From assembly GCA_900088475.1 (NCBI GenBank), contig FLMG01001021.1, forward strand, positions 31,482 through 95,481: 64,000 nt of DNA, written 5' to 3'. Under the pieces are notes generated by a model that was not told the DNA's origin, did no database searches, and was given only the letters and a program-made list of their open reading frames with translations. Source of the stretch: Hyphochytrium catenoides. Taxonomy: Eukaryota > Sar > Hyphochytriomycetes > Hyphochytriales > Hyphochytriaceae. The position numbers and the translations under genes were made by a program. Shown one piece after another: positions 21,101 through 32,419 of the stretch; the stretch's first letter is position 1, and each line of letters starts with the position of its first letter.

Positions 21101-23295
21101 TCTCTCGCACACTTTTACAGATAAGGCGTGCGGGTGGCCTTCCGCTTTTGACACACTAGATGGGCCGTCGAGGAGCCAGGATCTACCTGCATTTCGTCTA
21201 TGACATATTTAATGAACTCATGTGCGTCCTCCTGTTCATTTGAATAGCCAGCCGTCAGCCTCCAACGCAGTAAAGAGAGTGAAGCGGCATAGGTACTATG
21301 ATACTCTTTTCCTGCGCATACGTGTATCCAGTTATCCCTGTCTCCTCCGTCTCCTAACTGTTGAGCCTCTACTTATTTTTTTAACCTACTTCCTACTTTT
21401 GCCTTGCATACGCACCTGGGAGCCATTGACAAACTCCGAGCCTAACGATCGCAAGCAGGTTATCACAGGGCGCGCGACTATTGGCTGTTCCGCCTTTTCT
21501 GTCTGCACCAAGTAACTCAGTGTAAGGAAGACCAACGTGTCGTAGAACTCTTTTTTAAAGTGCAGTGAGCGAAACGAGGGCAACACAAGACAATGAACTG
21601 GGCATGCACCGCAAAACGGTAAGCTTAACGTCGTGCGGAAAGCAGGCTTTACCTCGGCTAGCTGAGACTAGTAGAGCAGCATAGGGCTAGTGAGGAAAAG
21701 AGAGAGATAAGTCTAACGGACGCATACCAACTCTATTTGATACTTCATCGCCAGAAGCATGTCCTCTGTCATAGGGACTGCCTGGTTTCTCCTTTCTTTG
21801 TACTCTGACGGATCTATCTACCTCCCAGCAAAAGACAGTTGAGAGCAGCCCAGTTGTCAGACGACCCAGACGGAAAGGCAACGAGCAGAGTGTAGTTCGC
21901 CACAATTACAACTGAGTGAAATCAACTATCCGCCCAAGTGTATGCTATTTGACATATCCAGGTGCTAGACGGCCGTCACGGGGACAGGGAGTCACCGGGA
22001 AGAGAAGGGATCAGGAAGAAGAGATTACAGATAACGAAGAGAACCGCCTTACATGGTGCTTGAGATAGCCCACCAAAGGAGCTGTATAGGTTAAGCATTG
22101 AAGGGCTGAGTTCAGGAAGCAGGTGACCCCAGTATTGACTGCAAAAGGAGGCGCCAAGTTCAGTTGACAGGAACAGAGTCATATTATGTGGTAGTACGTA
22201 TTGCAGTTGCATCTGGGGTTAATATAGCCAGAAGCCTTGACATACGCGCTGCAGATCAGTGGAAGAGGATAGGGTTGAAAGAGCTTTTACGTGGAGAATA
22301 AAAGGTGATAGAGTATGAGAGATACCTAGAAGGATGCACATGAGGAGCGTTGCACCCAGCAGCACGCACCTAGACCTCCTCTAACATGAGGAACAGGCGT
22401 GTCCATGAGCTTGGAAAGTTGCGATGGTGGAAAGAGAGGATTAGCGACGGCCTTCCGCTTGTATTTGCTCTCAGGGACTTTAAGGAGGTTCTTTTTGCTC
22501 CCCCTAGGAGAGAGATTGCCTCCACCTCCTCCATCGGCTCCTCGTTGTCTGAGCTCCTTGCAAGCCACCTTGTGGCCTGGTAATCAGAGAGGAGAGATTT
22601 AGTCCTGAAGATTGGTGTCTTCCCTAAGCTTAGGCCAAGCACAATGCCAGCGCAGCCCGCATAGCGGAAAGCGGAAGAGAGGAAGATTGTCGTCTACCTA
22701 GTTCCCAGTCTTTCTTCTGACATTGGCTCGAGCTATAGCGAGAGATGACACAGCCCAGAGGAGAACATGGTCAGATATTGGTAGGTCATCTAGAGCGACT
22801 AGAATAGCCCTGAGACCCCGGGGAGAGGCCAGCAATTAGCGAAGAGAGGGTTGGACAACGAAGAGCCAGCTCTACCGAGGTAATTTGATCTCTGTTAGCA
22901 GAGCCGTACCAGTACCAGACCAGCTTACACTTGGAGCAGCGAGAGCTCGCTGGAGTTACGCAGCGGGCGCACAGGCCAACTTCTTGCTCCATGCTCCAAG
23001 GAGAACGTAGAAGAGGAGCAGGAAGGGACTACGATTGCCGCAAGGGTGAAGAGAGGTGATCAAGCGGAAGCTCCCAGCAGACGACGCTGTTCACCTCACA
23101 CTCGCGTGACTCTAGCCTCAGGTGGGACCTAGCAAGCGACTGTCCAATGACTGCAAAGCTCCAAAGAGTAGCAGCAGCAAGGGCCAACGGAGAAGAGAAA
23201 TGCGTCAGGGAAGAGCTCCAACTGAAGCTCGAGAACATAGAAAATGTTAGAGGATTCGCAGTGTTGAAGCTTCCCATGCTGATTCTATATTCCAT
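18118..23295 (-). CDS. MYND-type ubiquitin-specific protease with A20 and SEC-C zinc motifs
   Basis: Deubiquitinase of the USP family, read over at least twelve exons. The ATG at 23295 is followed by a hydrophobic segment (LALAAATLWSFAVI). A MYND finger is complete across three exons: CARC, CSKC, YCSSQC, then HKVAC. The USP Cys box (NTGVTCFLNSALQCL) is at about 22130. QEDAHEFIKYVIDEMQ follows near 21200, a CSSC/CSGC zinc ribbon near 20750 and 20300, ILLVHLKRF, and the His box SSSFGHYVCYVRD near 19560. After the catalytic domain come a Lys/Gln-rich linker, an A20 finger (CLNSCGFYGRPETEGMCSQC) near 18850-18600, and a C-terminal SEC-C motif (CPCGSGKKFKKCH) at a stop at 18118. The front half resembles plant UBP15-19. 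One or two short exons at 21300-22040 could not be placed. Confidence 0.92.
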
Positions 23296-24015
23296 ACTTA
23301 TAATCACGGGATAAGAACGGTTAGAAGTCTCTTATTCCGTATCTAATAGTCGATTCTCTTCAGTTGAAGATGTGGGTGGAGAGATTGAAGAACTGTGATC
23401 AGAACAGCTGGAGATGGAGCTCCGACCGCCAATGGCCAAGTGCGCCATCGACAAACGACCAAGCAAAGCTCGTCTCCCCGTATTATGTTGCTGTCGACCA
23501 GGTTATTAACACCGCTAGTGCTGGCCCATGCTGGGGAGAGTGAAGGACAATAGGTTCTGTTGGCTAACATAAACTGGATGCATAAAGGCCCTAACTGACA
23601 GCAGGAGATGATGTACCTTCGATAGGTACTAGCCGGCTTGCCTAACTAGCTGCACCAAACTATGCTCACACATTCTCCTTAGTAAGGCTGGCATCTGCAC
23701 ATATTCTTCCTCCGTCATTAAGGCCTGGCAGTTCATGAAGTCTGGACGAGGTCTTCAGACAGACTCAGATTGAGGCGATATCCGGAAGCTGGCCTCGGCC
23801 CGTTATGTATTCTTCTTGATTTTTAGGCGTGTCCTTCCCATCCTATCAGTAAAGCTTGGTGATGGCATGTGCTGGCGGGGGCGGGCGCAGTGCAAGCCGT
23901 AAATAGAGTGGCCAGTGGCAGACAGTTGAACAGCATTTTCTTGCGTGTTAATAACTTAGAAAAGGTGCCAGACTGTATGTTGGGGGAGGGGCTGTCAAGC
24001 GGAGTAGATAGTGTT
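23296..24015. other. Intergenic region, USP promoter / IQ-gene 3' flank
   Basis: Between two genes on the same strand. Only short unrecognisable frames. Confidence 0.35.
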
Positions 24016-27000
24016 TCAGATCCACTTGGACTCCCCCGTAACTGGATTGTAAAGGTAACTGTGGCCCGACTCCTCATCCACTGCAGTGATCCATTCTGAC
24101 CCTGAAGTGGCACCAGCACCAGCTTCAGGTAAAGAAGGCTCATACTCAGCGCCATAGCCTTCTGCGGCGCTGTACTCAGGAGAGAAGGCTGGAAGACAAC
24201 AGACAAGGAGGAAGAAGGGTGGGCAATCGGATTTAAGACTGACCGACCAAGAACCATAGATAGGGGCGGGATGAGGAGGCAGCAGTAATAGTGGGATAGT
24301 GAAGAAAGGAGTTCGCTAATGTACCTGGCATTGCGCCCTGTTGGCCACTCGAGTCCAGATAGGGTTCTGCTCCCTGAGAAACAGTAAAGGAAACGTGAGA
24401 TTCCTCCTTTAATCCTCCTTCTACAAAGGCTGGCAAGCTGATGTTCAGCACTTGTTAACTTATTAATGACGATGGAGCTGATAGGGCAGGCCCTTTGTCG
24501 AGCCCCTTCCTTCTGCGTCATGTCAAACGTTCCTCTAGCTTGACCTTGCACATCACTTATTTATGCTACTTTATAGATCTTCTTCGCACCTGATAGTCAT
24601 ACCCATGGCCTTCAGCCTGGGTGGCATCCTGAGCATAGGCTGTGTCCGCCTAGATACGTAAGAAACGGAGACAAGGGAAAGAATAAAGAGTGCTGGTAAC
24701 TTAGGCGGTCTCATGCGCGCACGGATAAGGCCGACAGAGCTGTACCTCCTTTTGTGGCCAGGCTTCAGGAGGGGGCTGATAGTAGGGGATAGAAGGATCA
24801 TAGTCATAGCCATAGCCTTCTGCGGCTGTGTAGTCACCGAGATAAGCGGGAGGAGTCGGCTGCTGACCCTGTTGACCCAATCTATTTCCTATGGTCATTA
24901 GGAACAGAACAAACCATACGTAAGGAGGTACGAGTCTTTGGACGAGTTGTCGATGGACGACTGAGATGTGGTGGACTTGAGCCAGAGATAGACTCCACCA
25001 CAGCAAACATGAAGTAAGCTAGAAGCATCTCCTTTACAGACACATAGAGATTCGGCGAATAAAAACGCAATGAGAGATCCGAAGGCCGGGCAAGTCTTAG
25101 ATAACAGAAATTATGTGTGGAGCCACAGTATTGGTCATGTAGAGGTGTGTACCATCGTCATCGACAGGCTCTGCCTCGTGCATGGCCTTCTTCCCCTTCG
25201 AATGTATGAGCTGGAAGCAGGGATCGCAGAAGGGATCATCGCACTGGGCACACCACTTCGTCGCGGCCTTCCTTTCGCATTCCACACAGCTGGAAATGAA
25301 AGGGTGAGAAGGAACGAAGTGAAAATGGCTCATGCAGAAAGAGCTAACAAATTATGCCGTGTGTAGAGCAGCAAATGGGAGATGACCGGAAAAAGGAGAG
25401 AGTTGAGACGCCAAGGGAAGAAGAGAACATGCCTGGCATCACTCACCGTCTTGGTCCAATGGCTTCGTACTCGTGCTCCTTCCTTCGGGTTGACTTGTGA
25501 AGTCTCTCAAAGCAAGAGTCGCAGAACTTATCTTCACAGCGTTTACAGTAAAAGGTCGCAACTTCCTTCTCGCACTCCACGCAGAAGCGACCTGGTAGGA
25601 AGATTGCAAGTTAGAAGGTGCATCGTGCTCATACTTCTTGATCTATTGACATCGCGTTCGTCCTCAGTACCTCTTCCTATGTCAGCTTCCTCGTCCTCAT
25701 TCATGAAAGTGGAGGGATCCTCTATCACGTCCCCAGACATTAGTACCATGCTCCCGTCATGACGAACGTAGCCTTTCTGTGGTGGGAGCCACATGGCCTC
25801 GCCCGTCTGTAAGAGAGAGGCCCAAATTCATGAAAATTGTGATACATTCAGAACGCATGAGGGTCAATCAGAAAATACGGAGGCAAGAAGAGGCCTGTAA
25901 CAAAGCCTTGGAGAACGATGAGGTAAAGAGAGAGCCACAAGAAGCCAATGGCGGGGCTCAAAGAGCTGAAGCTTGGTAGAGCACAGGACCATCAATGATG
26001 GGATGACGTCTCGTAAAGAACGTGCAATAGGAAGGAGATGATAGAAAAGGCAAACATAAGCAGCACCAAACGAAAGGAGCGAAGAGAACGGGTTAGAGTG
26101 ATCTCAGCGCTTTGCAGGAGAGAGGTGAACGCCTAGAGAATGAAATGGGGGCTACCTCGGCTTTGTAGTAGAAAAACCTGTTGGCACTCTCATCGAACAC
26201 TTCAGTCCATTGTCGAGCAAGCTGGATCATGTACTGAAACTTCTCACGTCGATACTCTCGCATGCGACGACGGACCTTCCAGCCACGATACATACCCTGA
26301 TAGGCATAAGATACCAGAGTCCCAGAGGTGAGCCACAAGCCAAAACGTGAAGAGCTAGCAGAGTCACAGGATCGCACACATATGAACGTTACCTGAATTT
26401 TGGCGGCAGCGAGGTCTTTCTCTCTTCTATCAGCAAGGTACATGTCCCGCTTGATTTGGTAGATCACGCGACCACGGTGTCCTCGATAGACCTAAGTGGA
26501 TTGTTAGCGAATAGAGCGGCTATAGGGAAGGTATAGTAGAAGAGGCTTCTTTTGCCATTGTCTCTTAGCTAAGAAGCAGTAGACAAAGTGTCATAATGCG
26601 AGAGAAAGATTTATATATAGTGCGACAAAGACCCAAAAGTTCACTAGGCAAGGATATGACCTGTGACCTAGTTAAAGGATAGGCGAAGACGAAGAACAGA
26701 CCTTCTGTATCTTCAAAGCACTTTGTTGCTCTCTCTTGATCTTCGCCCTGTACTCTATCCGTAGATCCCGACAGAGCTTTCGATCCCTACGGCCTCTGGC
26801 TAGCGCCTAGAAAGAGTGTTATTATCAGACGGAGAAGAATGCACGCTGGGACATGCCCAAGGGCCCAAGCGCAGGGAGAGGGAGAGGAGAGGAAGAGAGG
26901 AGCAGAGTAGGCAAGTGCATNNNNNNNNNNNNNNNNNNNNNNNNNNNNNNNNNNNNNNNNNNNNNNNNNNNNNNNNNNNGAAAGTTTCGGAGACTTTGAG

Positions 27001-30000
27001 GCAAAGGAAGTGCCGCCATGTTTGAAGAAAAATCTGAGCAGATCGAGGAGAAGCGATGCTATGAGTTATGCACACCTGGATTTTGGCCGCAGCAAGGTTC
27101 CTGTGGCGCTGCTCCTTAAGCTTGACATAGAGCTGACGTGCGAGCATGCCCCGGGCCCTTGAAGTTAAGTATGGAGATGTCGCGTAAAAATGAAGGTTAC
27201 GTAGCAGAAGTGGGAGGAGGCACCGAATTAATTCAGGCTAAGAAAGAGGTGTGGAGCTTCAGAAAGGATATTGAGGGATGAAGATCAGCAACTGACGGAA
27301 AGATCTCGACTCGAAAAGGGTTAGAAATGAGTTGCTGACGTACCGTGCTTGGATCTTAGTAGCTGCCTTGTTTCGGTCCCTCTCTACCCGCAATTTGTCG
27401 GCCAATCTCCGTGCCAGCCAGACACGTGCTCTCGACTACATCGAATTGTTTGGTGCGATTCGGAAGTCAATCTCTCGTGCGAATCAGTGTTACTTAGAAG
27501 CACACTCATAGACACATATCAAATCTATCGATACCAGAGAGCAGGATGCTAAGAAGTAAGATGCGCACGAGGGGAGCGCAGAACTAGAAAGGGGATCATG
27601 CTGGAGCCTACCTGAATAACGATCGCCGCCTTCCTCTCTATGTTATCTCTTCTCCTCCTAGCCCTCCTCTTCTTCTCTAGAAGCTTCCTATAATACCTCT
27701 GGATCACTTGCGCTGCCTTATTTTGGCGAATGGATGTGATCAGGAGTTTGAAACGCCGAGACTCAGCCTTGGATTTATAGAAAGCCTGGATTCGTGTCGC
27801 CGCCTAGGCAACGAGACAATGTGAGAGTGTGAATCAAAGAGAGATAGAAGACCCGGTAAAAGCGTCATTAACAGTTATTAGGCAAGGCGTAAACGGCTCG
27901 ATATGACTCTTCGGTCCAAACACTAGTAAACTGCAAAGGAAAGCACTAGACAAGCCATCAAATCAATATACTGAACAGGGAAGTGAAATCGGGTTCAGGA
28001 TCTTAGGTAATTGAAGGAGCAATTTAATAGGTAGGGAAGAAGATTGACAGGTCACGCTAAGGGGCGAATATCTTGGCAGAAAACGAAGTAGGGTACGCAG
28101 AGCAAAGTAGAGACCTTGTTCTCCCTGTCCCTCCGCTGTTGCTCCCTGATGAGCTTTGCTAAGCCGCGGGCGAAGTGACCGCTGAAAAAGCAGATTGAAG
28201 AGAGCAATAGAGTAAGTTCGAAAGAGAGAAAGAATAGATGACGCCAGATTTATGAGAGTAGGTATAGAAATATATGTTGGACAAGCAGATTGGACGGGTA
28301 AGGATGGAAGAGGAACACGAGAGGACGGTCATAGCCCACACCGGTAAGCCCTCTGAATGGACCTAGCAGCCTTTTCCATGTTTGCCAGTCGCTCCTGCTT
28401 CCTAAATTGAGACACCATCCGAGCCCAGCGACGCCAAGCAGAGCTAAGGGATTTCTACAGCCGTGTGGGAAGACGTGGGAAGACAAGAAGGGGTTAATAG
28501 AGATAAGAACAGAGACCCGCAGGAGAAGACTAAAATGAGCGGAGACAGAAGACGAAGCCTCAGCTACGAAGAGGGACTAGAAGATGCTTCTTGAAATGAA
28601 GGACAGTAAAATGGTATCGAGCACAGACAAGAGCCCGAAAGAGTAGGAACGGGGCTCAGCGGAGATGACGAGAAAAAGTCAGAATGTGCACTAGGTCGAG
28701 CAGAGATCAGAAGGACAGCCGAATGCGGAACTCAAGAGTATTCAGGGCAGGTGGTAGACTCAAGAAGGCGCTCGTATGCAGGAGTTAGTGATAGTTAGGA
28801 TATAGTTGTCGGCACGACTCAGCAAAACTTACCGTCTCTTGGCTTCCAAAAATGCGTAGTAGTAGCTTAGCTCCCTTATACTGGAGGAACGCCGTCCGTT
28901 TTGCCTGTCGTTTTTCTTCTTTGATTGCATTCGTCCATCTATGGGCGACCATTAATAAAAGCAGGATGTGAGGAAGCTGAGAGAAGTAAGTGGTGCAAAA
29001 AAAGATCTGGTTTGGTCAGGCCTCAAGACTCTATCTAGAAGTATTATGAGATGATGAATGGACCTTCTTACCGAGAAAATGCCGACGTCAACAGTGAATG
29101 CGACAGCCTAAGGAGAATCCTTTCCACCTTCTGCACCCCCCACTTCTTGATGTACAGCTAAGAAGAGGCGGTCAGGACACAGGACGCAGTTTCGCGGTTT
29201 CCAGATAAGGAAGAGAGAAACAGAGTGAAGGAAGAATAATGAGAGATCCGAGGAGGAGGAGGTCAGTCCACTTCTTCTTATCTCCCGCCAGATACCTACA
29301 TCTCCTTTCTAGGTTCTCTGTCCGCCTTATTCGCGCACCCGGAATCTCCGTCTGAGTTAATATCTCTCTCCTCTCTCTAGCTACAAGTTCTTGTGCTTTC
29401 GCCACTTACTCTGGCTTTGATATCGCTAATAGGAACTATTTTATGGACCAGCTCTATGTCTTTCTTGACCAGTTTGTTCAGGATCTGCATGGATTGCAGC
29501 GTTTCATCGAGCTCGGCCCTCAGCTCTTCTGGCTGAGCCCGCAGCCCAGACCGGAGAACTCGAGGCGTGCTCCGACCTAGCGCTATCTCTTCTATTCTTC
29601 TTTTCGATTCTGGGGGGACAACATGCGACAGGAGCACCGAGGGCAAGACTTAAATGATCATTGCGGCGAGCGAGGAGCAGTTGTACAAAGCCATGCGGGC
29701 GAAAGGGCTCAGAAGTGAAGACTCTTTCAGCCGACGCCCTCACTTAAGATTGTTGGAGCGTGTATTCTGTCACAAGACTGCAACACTCCCACATGTCGCG
29801 AGGAGGGAGAGGAAGAAATCCAAAGGAATTTGTAAGGAAAGCGAAGCACGGACTCGCTGCGGTGAACGAAGAGATAACTCTACCGTTATATGTCGAACCT
29901 GCATTCGTACCTATAGTTAAAGGAGGAAAGCCTTGGAAGCCTGTAAAGCTGCTTTCTATACCACGTTCCTCTCGGTTATCGACTTGGTCCGCGCTCCCTC

Positions 30001-31482
30001 CTATCAATTCCGCTCTCTCCTCTAACCGTTGCTTTCCAAGAAAATCTCTCAGCTCCTCTTCAGTCAGTCCTAGAGCTTGCTTCAGCTCCTCGTTCTCCTT
30101 CGCCTCTGCTTCTTCTTTGCTCTCCTTCTGGTTGCCATCCTAAGGATCGTAAGCCCGAATGAGCCTTGAGCACTGTGGTGCTAGTTCTTGTGAGGCTGTG
30201 CATACCTTCAGTCTGATTTTGTAGTCTACTTTCTCATATTCTCCGTCTTCATCTATCTCTTTCGGTCCGTTGTTCGAGGGAGTCGGGTCCTTCAGAAGTT
30301 TGTTGATGATCTTGGCATCTGTTTTGACGTTCGGAAGACGGAAGAGAGGCAAGAGGTTCTCCCCTTTAGGCCCCTTTCCCAGTCCTGACTCAAAAGGAGT
30401 ATCGCCTGAGGATGTGAGGATGGGAAGCATATCCAAGCCATTTTTATGACTGATGACAGGTGGAGAGGGTGGAAGTATATCTTCTGCGTGGGCTTCTCTC
30501 TCTCTCCCCTGCCAGGTTTAGAGGAATGTCATTGATACGGATAGACTGATAGAAACGTTGAAAGAGAGGAGAGAGAGAAGAGGGCGAGGAAGCAAGGACA
30601 GGAACTAAAGGAAGAAAAGACGGTGTGATGGAGTGGGCAACGAGAAACGACACCAGTTGGCAAGCAAAGAGTCTAGTAAGGTATAGCCAGCACCTGAAAG
30701 TCCAGAAGCGGGAGACTCAGTGATCGCATAGACGATAGTAGAGATAGAGGAAGAGTGAAACCCCTAGAGTAAATGGTGACAATGTAGAGTAACCTCAGTG
30801 AACCAAAGACAGCAGAAGAGAGGGCTACGCTCAGCTACCGGAGATAGGGGCGGGACGTTCGACCCTCCAGAGAGCAGTCGGCTCTTATTTCTCCCCTTCT
30901 CGGCCTTAGTTACGCTCCCTGTCTCCTTCACCTGCTCCCGAATGGACGGGGGCAACTCCTCTGTGGATGGTAGAGATATAGAGAGAGTTGGGGAATGGTA
31001 GGTTAACAGAATTTGCGGGACTTGTGGGAGAAGAAGGAAGGTGTGAGATGCGCCCTTAGGGACCGCCTGGAGAAAGAAATTGATAGATAGTGGAGCAAAA
31101 AAGCTAGACATTTAGACAAAGACAGAGGGAGGGAGAAGCCGACCATAAGGAACCCACACAAAGAGCAAGTGGTAGCTTTAGAATAAGCAGAGCTTCCAGG
31201 TAGTGCCAGGAAGTTTGTGGTAGGATGCGGTAAGCGGGATGGCAACGACTACGCTGCCGACAATCTCGCGAGAAGCTGCCCGGTGTGCTTACCGAGGGTT
31301 CCACCTCTTTTCTTCCATTCTTGGATTAGTTCACGCTGCGTCCGCTCTATCTCTTCTAACAGCTTCTTCTCCTTCTCGGTCCTCTTCGGCTTGCTGTCTG
31401 CTTCACCCTTCTTAGCCTCGTCCCGCCCCTGAGAAGGGTCAGGAGGCTTCTTGCCGCCCAGATGGGCACCAAAGAGGAGCAT
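24016..31482 (-). CDS. IQ-motif, B-box zinc finger and WW-domain protein
   Basis: Long gene with about 20 exons. The ATG at 31482 starts a charged coiled N-terminus (EEIERTQRELIQEWKKRG), continued by exons at 30974-30855, about 30490-30206, 30142-29962 and 29609-29412. From 28455 to 26155 come eight IQ calmodulin-binding motifs (for example IQRAYRGHFARG, IQAFYKSKAESRR, IQKVYRGHRGRV and IQGMYRGWKVRR). A WW-like segment follows (WTEVFDESANRFFYY). Then GEAMWLPPQKGYV, two B-box-like zinc fingers (CVECEKEVATFYCKRC; CVECERKAATKWCAQC), Tyr/Gly repeats (AAEGYGYDY, QAEGHGYDY, AAEGYGAEY) and a terminal WW-like domain (WITAVDEESGHSYLYN) before a stop at 24016. It probably binds calmodulin and acts as a cytoskeletal or flagellar scaffold. 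The 59-N gap falls between IQ exons, so an exon could be hidden there. Confidence 0.82.
26921..26979. other. Assembly gap (59 N)
   Basis: Run of undetermined bases inside the IQ-protein intron between the exons ending near 27080 and starting near 26807. The flanks are purine-rich, so a microsatellite probably caused it. Confidence 1.
29793..29961 (+). CDS. Antisense open frame inside an IQ-gene intron
   Basis: An ATG at 29793 opens MSRGGRGRNPKEFVRKAKHG, and the frame includes EPAFVPIVKGGKPWKPVKLL. It fills the IQ-gene intron bounded by exons ending at 29962 and starting at 29609; beyond 29961 the frame continues antisense to an exon. The Gly/Arg start followed by a KPWKPVKLL-type motif weakly recalls RNA polymerase III subunit RPC31/POLR3G, but I found no following exons. 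It may be chance, since the minus strand is also open here. Confidence 0.2.
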
Positions 31483-32419
31483 GATAGAGTAACAGATCTA
31501 ACAGACACTGATTATTTTCTCACATGTCGCCCTGTCTTACAAGAAACTATCTACGAATCCAGCCTGGGGCAGAAGCAGGCTAATCGCGGGAGAGGAGAAC
31601 AAGAGGATAGGGTTCCCTCTCATTTCGTCAAGCATGATCAATTGCCTCCTTCATCACTCCAGATTGGCATCCTCGTGCCACTATAAGTTCATCCTCATCT
31701 GCGCTATCTGATCAGTTGCCGCTATCGTCTTCTCCATCACCGTCCACTTCTTCCTTCAACTTTGGTCTTGCCTCTCCATTGGGATCTCCACTCCGCCACC
31801 GTCCCCTTTTTTTGGTCTTATCTCATCTAGTACTGTCTTTTGATGGTCTCTCCTCTTCGCACTCCTCCTTTTATCTCAGTCTGTCCCTGTCCGTCAGTGT
31901 CTCTCTGTCTATCTCTCTACTTCTCTCACTCGATCTTCTCTCTTCCTTGCTCTTCTTTCCTGCTCCTCCTCCTTCCCTGGCATCGTTGCTTTCTGTCTCT
32001 TCCGCTATCCTTTGCTGATGATCCTGGGCTCTGCTGCTGTGATGGCGTTCTGAGCCATTTCCACTCTGTAACGAACAGGCAAGGGCATGCGAGGCGCTTT
32101 AATTAGAGTTAGTTCTATCCTCTGTGGTAGCTAACTTTCGGTATTAAAGAGCTACCCTGAATCTACTGATAATCAACCCGGCTCCTAGCGAGTAACCGTT
32201 TATTGATCTGTCCATGGTGATCCTTTAGGAGAAAGCTGCTGATGAGTTGATGAGATGCCGATGAATCTCAACACAAAGTCATCGTTCACCTCTGGGCTCT
32301 GGCCCTCTGATGCGGCTTCTCTCAATGAGAAGCCGATGGACTGCACGAGCTCTAACTTGATGATAAACCAAAGCGGACAGCGGTGAGGAAGGCAAGCATC
32401 CCTGGTCTTTCCTTTGGCA
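31483..32419. other. Divergent promoter region, pyrimidine-rich
   Basis: Separates the leftward IQ gene from the rightward UFSP2 gene. The 31716-31990 part is strongly CT-rich on the + strand, and the open frames through it are low-complexity Ser/Leu. No TATA-like element stands out. Confidence 0.5.

Noticed and set aside
31716-32106. Ser/Leu-rich + strand frames
   Set aside because: Pyrimidine-rich promoter tract, low complexity, no family.
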